11,384 bases of DNA from Chloroflexota bacterium (GTDB lineage: Bacteria > Chloroflexota > Limnocylindria > Limnocylindrales > CSP1-4), in assembly GCA_021812735.1 (NCBI GenBank), contig JAKAMV010000227.1, forward strand, positions 1-11,384. The letters run 5' to 3'. The number at the start of each line of letters is the position of its first letter. Position 1 is the stretch's first letter. Under the pieces are notes generated by a model that saw only the letters and a list, made by a program, of their open reading frames with translations, was not told the origin of the DNA and did no database searches. The translations under genes and the position numbers were made by a program. This document shows positions 7,103 through 11,384 of this stretch, one piece after another.

Positions 7103-8038
7103 CTACGCCCGGTCGAGCAGGTCCAGCACGGGCGCCAGGGCGGCGACCGATGCCTCGGTGATCGGGTCCACCACCAGCTGGACGTGGCCGATGCCCTCGG
7201 CGGCGTAGGCGCGAAGACCGGCGGCGATCTCCTCCGGCGAGCCGGCGAGCGGGGCCACGGCCATCCTCGGGTCGGTGTCGCCCATCACCCGGCCCGTGCC
7301 GCCGGGCATGCGGACCTGCACCGCGACGGTCCGCTCCACCTGGGCCGGGTCCCGCCCGACGGCCGCGCACGCCTCGTCCACGAGGGAGCGGAGGCGCGGC
7401 ACGCCGGCGGGGGAGTTCGCCGTGTCCGCGTACCAGGCGTTCCACGCGGCGACGTGCGGGAGGGTGGCCGCGAGCATGCGCGGGCCGACGGAGCCGACCA
7501 TCAGCGGCGGCCCGCCCGGGCGCGCGGGCCGGGGCAGGAGCTCGGCCTCGCGAGCCGTGAAGTACTCGCCGGCAAAGTCGATGAAGCCGTCGGCCAGCAG
7601 CGTCCGGAGGATGAGGAACGCCTCCTCGAACCGGGCGACGCGGTGGTCGAACGGCGCGCCGAGCGCCGCGAACTCGACGTCGTTCCAGCCCGCGCCGAGG
7701 CCCAGCACCAGCCGCCCGCCGGAGATCTCGTCCACCGTGGCGGCCTGCTTGGCGAGCATGAACGGCTGGTGGAACGCCGTGGCCGCCACCAGCGGGCCGA
7801 TCGTCACGCGCTCGGTCGCCTCGGCGAGGCCGGCCAGCGTGGTCCACACCTCCCACGGGGCGCGCGTGGTGCCGTCGCGATAGCGGTACAGCAGGTGGTC
7901 GCCCGCCCACACGGAGTCGAAGCCGGCCTGCTCGGCCGTCCGGGCGATGGCGCGCAGCTCCGGCCAGCGGACCTCGCGCTCGACTTCGGGAAGCTGGATG
8001 CCCACCCCGAGGGGGCGGCCGGGTCGTCGGGGAATCAT
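7103..8038 (-). CDS. Luciferase-like (probably F420-dependent) oxidoreductase
   Basis: This 311-residue TIM-barrel flavin/F420 oxidoreductase belongs to the bacterial luciferase-like superfamily. Visible hallmarks are the N-terminal strand GVGIQLPEVE, the barrel helix AEQAGFDSVWAGDHLL (35-50), ATERVTIGPLVAATAFHQP (74-92), and the diagnostic ISGGRLVLGLGAGWN (105-119). PPLMVGSVGPRMLA (177-190) is typical of the cofactor-side loop. Substrate cannot be told. I use ATG 8038; an in-frame ATG at 8056 would add six residues (MRYRRG), and neither has a strong ribosome site. A long open frame continues upstream in the minus strand, but that part is only the shadow of the divergent gene at 8105. The two oxidoreductase starts are 66 bp apart, so regulation is probably shared. 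Confidence 0.92.
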   Translation of the reverse strand: MIPRRPGRPLGVGIQLPEVEREVRWPELRAIARTAEQAGFDSVWAGDHLLYRYRDGTTRAPWEVWTTLAGLAEATERVTIGPLVAATAFHQPFMLAKQAATVDEISGGRLVLGLGAGWNDVEFAALGAPFDHRVARFEEAFLILRTLLADGFIDFAGEYFTAREAELLPRPARPGGPPLMVGSVGPRMLAATLPHVAAWNAWYADTANSPAGVPRLRSLVDEACAAVGRDPAQVERTVAVQVRMPGGTGRVMGDTDPRMAVAPLAGSPEEIAAGLRAYAAEGIGHVQLVVDPITEASVAALAPVLDLLDRA

Positions 8039-8104
8039 GCCCCGACGGTAGCGCATGGGGCGCGCCGCGCGCCGCCGCTCCGTGCTTCGTGAGACGATGC
8101 GGCC

Positions 8105-8986
8105 ATGCGCTACGGCATCGTGCTCGCGACCGGCGACGCCCGGATGGCCGGTGGCCTCGCCGCGGACGCGGAGGCGGCCGGCTGGGACGGCGTGTTCACG
8201 TTCGACGGGCTGGCCATTCCCGGCATCGACCTCGACGACCCGTGGATCACGCTGGCGTCGATGGCGCTGCGGACCTCGCGGGTGACGCTCGGCGCGATGG
8301 TGTTCGCGCCAGTGCGCCGCCGGCCGTGGCTGTTCGCCAAGGAGGCGTTCACCCTGGACCGGCTGTCCGGCGGGCGGCTGGTCCTGCCGGTGGGGCTGGG
8401 CGCGCTCGACGACCGGGCGTTCGGCAACGTCGGGGAGCCTGTCGGGGCCAGGGAGCGCGCCGAGCGTCTCGACGAGACCCTCGCGATCGTGGAGCGGCTC
8501 GGGACCGGCGCCGAGGTGGCCTTCGAGGGCCGCCACTACCGGTTCGGGCCGATGGCGCTGCGGCCGTCGCCGGTGCAGCGGCCGCGGATCCCCGTCTGGC
8601 CGGTGGGCGCGTGGCCGAACGCCAGGTCGATGGAGCGCGCGCTGCGCTGGGACGGCGTCGTGCTGCAGCTGGCGGACGGCGCGAGCCCGGCGCTGCTGCG
8701 CGAGGCGACCTCGTGGGTCGGCGCGAAGCGGGCCGTGGTCGGGATTGTCGGCGCTCGCGCGGCGGTCGCGGCCCCAGCCTCGCCTGTGTCGGGCGGGCCC
8801 GTGCCCGGGCGGCCGTTCGAGGTGGTCGTGGACGGGGTGACGCCGGGCGACGACCCGGCTGCCGCGGCGTCGATCACCCGCGCCCACGCGGAGGCCGGCG
8901 TCACCTGGTGGATCGAGGCCGACTGGGACCGGCCGGACCTCGGCGCGCTCCGGGCGAGGATCGCGGCCGGGCCGCCGAGGCACTAG
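8105..8986 (+). CDS. Second luciferase-like oxidoreductase, divergent paralogue
   Basis: This 293-residue protein of the same superfamily begins with MRYGIVLATGD at ATG 8105. The family features are AEAAGWDGVFTFDGL (22-36), WITLASMALRTSRVTLGAMV (47-66) and the signature DRLSGGRLVLPVG (85-97). Near the C-terminus ITRAHAEAGVTWWIEADWD resembles the last barrel segments. The middle has a Gly/Ala/Pro/Val-rich stretch (about 216-237) before FEVVVDG that looks like a flexible linker in place of a usual barrel element. This may alter cofactor binding. It is clearly diverged from the neighbouring 7103-8038 protein rather than a recent copy. Its TAG stop directly abuts the stop of the convergent VKOR gene. 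Confidence 0.9.
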   Translation: MRYGIVLATGDARMAGGLAADAEAAGWDGVFTFDGLAIPGIDLDDPWITLASMALRTSRVTLGAMVFAPVRRRPWLFAKEAFTLDRLSGGRLVLPVGLGALDDRAFGNVGEPVGARERAERLDETLAIVERLGTGAEVAFEGRHYRFGPMALRPSPVQRPRIPVWPVGAWPNARSMERALRWDGVVLQLADGASPALLREATSWVGAKRAVVGIVGARAAVAAPASPVSGGPVPGRPFEVVVDGVTPGDDPAAAASITRAHAEAGVTWWIEADWDRPDLGALRARIAAGPPRH

Positions 8987-9802
8987 CTAGTCGGCGGGCT
9001 CGTCCTCGGCGGCATGGCTGCCGAAGAGCGCCTGGAACCGCCCCGCGCGCAGCCAGATCGCCAGCGCCACCAGGAACCGCGCGACGAGCGACAGGCCGTA
9101 CGAGGCGCACCAGATGCACAGCGTCTTGAGGATCAGCAGCTGCACGGCCACGAAGTAGAGCTCGAAGATCACCGCAACCAGCGACAGGCCGTAGTGGAGG
9201 TCCAGCAGCGCGGGATTGTCGGTCCGGATCCAGGCCACGGCGAGCGTCAGCAGGACCAGCGACAGAACCACCCCGTAGACCGCCACGGGGAACGGGCCGA
9301 TCCACGCGTAGCGGCTCTCGGCCACCGTCTCGCAGCCGTGCGCCACGCCGCACACGGGGAGCCCGCCGCCCAGCTCGACCGACGACAGGTAGCCCGCGAT
9401 CAGCAGGCCCACCACGTCGAGCGACGCGAGGATCTGCCCGGGGTGGACGGTCTTGAGCCGATGCGTCCAGACGACCGTGGCCAGCAGCGCGACCGCCCAG
9501 ACGAGCACCATCGGGGCCGGGGCCAGGCTCTCGGTGGACCAGAGGTACACGGCGCCGAAGACGCTGCCGCCGAGGGCGCCGACGTAGTGGAGGTCCGCGA
9601 GCAGGGGTCGGTCCGTGGACGCCCAGGCGACGCCGACGACCGCGAGCACCACCGCCAGCGCCATCCCCAGCTGCGGCAGCGGCAGCCAGTCGGCCTCGCT
9701 CGTGACCGCGAGAAGGGCGGCCATCGCGAGGCCGACGAGGTCGAGGGCGGCGAAGGCCCACCCGGGGTGGAATCGGCTGGCGCGCTGGGCAGTGGCGGGC
9801 AT
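8987..9802 (-). CDS. VKOR-family membrane oxidoreductase with duplicated N-terminal half
   Basis: This 271-residue polytopic protein is a vitamin K epoxide reductase homologue, which in bacteria reoxidises a DsbA-like partner using quinone to form disulfides. The C-terminal half (about 118-252) has the complete VKOR cysteine set: loop Cys151 and Cys157 (PVCGVAHGCETVAESRYA) and the active-site C229-I-W-C232. GPFPVAVYGVV is also typical. The N-terminal half (about 10-115) lines up with it: HPGWAFAALDLVGL (12-25) against HPGQILASLDVVGL (120-133), and TDRPLLADLHY (63-73) against TDNPALLDLHY (194-204). It has no cysteine at all; LVWA stands where CIWC should be. No thioredoxin domain is fused. The start ATG 9802 has only a weak ribosome site. 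The last stop codon abuts the convergent neighbour. Confidence 0.93.
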   Translation of the reverse strand: MPATAQRASRFHPGWAFAALDLVGLAMAALLAVTSEADWLPLPQLGMALAVVLAVVGVAWASTDRPLLADLHYVGALGGSVFGAVYLWSTESLAPAPMVLVWAVALLATVVWTHRLKTVHPGQILASLDVVGLLIAGYLSSVELGGGLPVCGVAHGCETVAESRYAWIGPFPVAVYGVVLSLVLLTLAVAWIRTDNPALLDLHYGLSLVAVIFELYFVAVQLLILKTLCIWCASYGLSLVARFLVALAIWLRAGRFQALFGSHAAEDEPAD

Positions 9803-9844
9803 CGGCTGAACCTGCAGCGGAAGTGGACGGGTTGAGCGCCCCTG

Positions 9845-9850
9845 AGTCTA
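9845..9850 (-). promoter_or_regulatory. Possible -10 box for the VKOR-like gene (TAGACT)
   Basis: Minus-strand TAGACT within TCTAGACTC lies 42 nt before the ATG, giving a predicted leader of about 36 nt. No good -35 is visible. The 9-nt string is the same as that before glnA. Confidence 0.3.
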
Positions 9851-10060
9851 GAGCCTCCGCGCCAATCGGCCCGGCGCGCCGACCGGCGGCGGACCCGACC
9901 GGCCCGCGGGCGCGGTGCCAAGGGTCCCGGCCAAAGAACCCCCGCCGGCCATGGGGCGCGCCGAGTGGCCCCTTCTGGGCGGCGCACAATAGCGGCAGTC
10001 TGTACGGACGCAACACCCGCGCCGACGTCCCGCCACGCCCGAGCAGATTTTGAGGGCCCG

Positions 10061-11384
10061 ATGACTTCCCAGACCACCAGCTCTGATCCCGCGGCCGACG
10101 AGCCGACCGCCCACCCGCTGGACGCGATCTTCCACCCCCGCTCCATCGCGGTGGTGGGCGCCACCGAGAAGCCGGGGTCCGTGGGCCGGACGATCCTCTG
10201 GAACCTGCTGTCGTCGCCGTTCGGCGGCACCGTCTACCCGGTGAACCCCACCCGCCCGGCCATCCTGGGCGTCAAGGCGTACCCCTCGATCAGCGCCATC
10301 GGCGAGCCGGTGGACCTCGCGGTCATCGTGACGCCCGCCAAGACCGCCCCGGGCCTCGTCGCCGAGTGCGGCGAGGCGGGCATCAGGGGCGTGATCATCA
10401 TCAGCGCCGGCTTCAAGGAGATCGGCCCCGAGGGCGCCGAGCTCGAGCGCCAGGTCCTCGAGGCGGCCCGCAAGCACGACATCCGCGTCATCGGGCCCAA
10501 CTGCCTGGGCATCATGAACCCCGTCGGCCGGATGAACGCCACGTTCGCGGCCGGCATCGCCCGGCCGGGCCGCGTCGGCTTCGTGAGCCAGTCCGGCGCC
10601 CTGCTCACCGCCATCCTCGACTGGGCCGAGCAGGAGAACGTGGGCTTCAGCTCCATCGTGAGCCTCGGCTCCATGCTCGACGTGGGCTGGGGCGACGTGA
10701 TCGACTACCTGGGCGACGACCCGAACACGGACTCGATCGTCATCTACATGGAGACCATCGGCGACGCGCGGGCCTTCCTGTCCGCCGCCCGCGAGGTGGC
10801 CCTCACCAAGCCCATCATCGTCATCAAGCCCGGCCGGACCGCGCAGGCGGCGAAAGCGGCCGCCAGCCACACGGGCTCGCTCACCGGCTCGGACGACGTG
10901 CTCGACGCGGCCTTCCGGCGGGCGGGCGTGCTGCGCGTGGAGCAGATCAGCGAGCTGTTCCAGATCAGCGAGATCCTGGCCAAGCAGCCGCGGCCCAACG
11001 GCCGGCGCCTGTCGATCGTGACCAACGCCGGCGGCCCGGGCGTCATCGCCACGGACGCCCTGATCGGCGGCGGCGGCGAGCTGAGCGAGATCAGCGACGC
11101 CACGATGGAGGCCCTCAACGCCGTCCTGCCCCCGGTCTGGAGCCACAACAACCCGATCGACATCATCGGCGACGCGCCGCCCGAGCGGTACGCCAAGGCG
11201 CTCGAGGTGGCCGCGGCCGATCCGGAGACCGACGGGCTGCTCGTGATCCTCACCCCGCAGGCGATGACGGACCCGACGGCCACGGCCCGGGCGCTGCTCA
11301 AGCACGCCCACATCGAGGGCAAGCCCGTGCTGGCGTCCTGGATGGGCGGTGCCGATGTGGAGGAGGGCGCCCGGATCCTGCGCG
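10061..11384 (+). CDS. Acetate-CoA ligase (ADP-forming)-type protein, CoA-binding/alpha part (3' end cut)
   Basis: ATG 10061 opens a frame that runs off the right edge (441 codons seen). A GAGGG lies four nt before the ATG. Residues about 20-115 are the CoA-binding Rossmann domain ([20 protein letters not shown], then VYPVNPT). Residues about 140-310 are the succinyl-CoA synthetase-like ligase domain, with [10 protein letters not shown] (145-154) and [11 protein letters not shown] (173-183). The phosphohistidine is His270 in [14 protein letters not shown], and [14 protein letters not shown] (321-334) follows. These enzymes convert acyl-CoA plus ADP and phosphate to acid, CoA and ATP. The same core is also found in Pat-type protein acetyltransferases fused to a GNAT domain, and in proteins with a C-terminal ATP-grasp beta domain. 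The missing end decides between them. The 258 bp upstream show only a CACAAT at 9985-9990 as a -10-like string. Confidence 0.9.
   Translation, partial: MTSQTTSSDPAADEPTAHPLDAIFHPRSIAVVGATEKPGSVGRTILWNLLSSPFGGTVYPVNPTRPAILGVKAYPSISAIGEPVDLAVIVTPAKTAPGLVAECGEAGIRGVIIISAGFKEIGPEGAELERQVLEAARKHDIRVIGPNCLGIMNPVGRMNATFAAGIARPGRVGFVSQSGALLTAILDWAEQENVGFSSIVSLGSMLDVGWGDVIDYLGDDPNTDSIVIYMETIGDARAFLSAAREVALTKPIIVIKPGRTAQAAKAAASHTGSLTGSDDVLDAAFRRAGVLRVEQISELFQISEILAKQPRPNGRRLSIVTNAGGPGVIATDALIGGGGELSEISDATMEALNAVLPPVWSHNNPIDIIGDAPPERYAKALEVAAADPETDGLLVILTPQAMTDPTATARALLKHAHIEGKPVLASWMGGADVEEGARILR

Noticed and set aside
7103..8983. 626-codon minus-strand frame suggesting a fusion protein
   Set aside because: Only the part from 8038 down has the luciferase-like fold. 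The upstream part is antisense to the second oxidoreductase gene, which is itself clearly coding.
9848..11311. 487-codon minus-strand frame over the ligase gene
   Set aside because: The plus-strand frame carries recognisable CoA-ligase motifs across the same bases; the minus translation is Asp/Arg/Gly-rich noise.

Overview
The window is very GC-rich chromosomal DNA (roughly 70-75% GC by eye), with GTG starts and overlapping ATGA/GTGA gene junctions. The gene set fits an uncultured high-GC Chloroflexota (Limnocylindria/Ellin6529-like) or, less likely, an actinobacterium. It includes two luciferase-like flavin oxidoreductases, a polytopic VKOR homologue, a short GSI-alpha glutamine synthetase beside an Lrp/AsnC regulator, and an acyl-CoA synthetase of the ADP-forming family. 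The assignment rests on gene style and remembered family resemblance, not on a marker gene.

Region 1 (1-3250, plus strand) is the end of an integrated element, probably a prophage or prophage remnant. Tightly packed genes run in one direction: the C-terminus of a membrane protein, a papain-like C1 peptidase with a complete catalytic set, a 60-residue two-helix membrane protein, a small cysteine-rich protein, a 72-residue basic/amphipathic protein and a large serine recombinase. Nested inverted repeats lie between the cargo genes and the recombinase module. The recombinase gene runs 22 bp into the 3' end of a tRNA-Pro(CGG) gene on the opposite strand, which marks the likely attachment site. 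The other end of the element is outside the window.

Region 2 (3251-4893) is on the chromosomal side of the tRNA. It holds the tRNA and an XRE-type regulator fused to a PD-(D/E)XK-like domain in which the motif lysine appears to be replaced. About 670 bp without a gene follow, containing a cluster of GCGACGCC repeats and a hairpin after glnA.

Region 3 (4894-6930, minus strand) encodes an Lrp/AsnC-family regulator and then glnA. They are separated by two sets of short tandem repeats, a context that suggests nitrogen or amino-acid control.

Region 4 (7103-8986) is a divergent pair of luciferase-like oxidoreductase paralogues. The second is convergent with a VKOR gene (8987-9802), with abutting stop codons. 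The VKOR looks like a tandem duplication in which the N-terminal copy has lost every cysteine.

Region 5 (10061 to the right edge, plus strand) is the first 441 codons of an acetate-CoA ligase (ADP-forming)-type protein with its phosphorylatable histidine in place.

The points most worth following up are the Cys-less duplicated VKOR, the candidate papain-type lysis cassette, the structured region before the integrase, the tRNA-encoded integrase tail, and the altered nuclease-like motif in the XRE protein.
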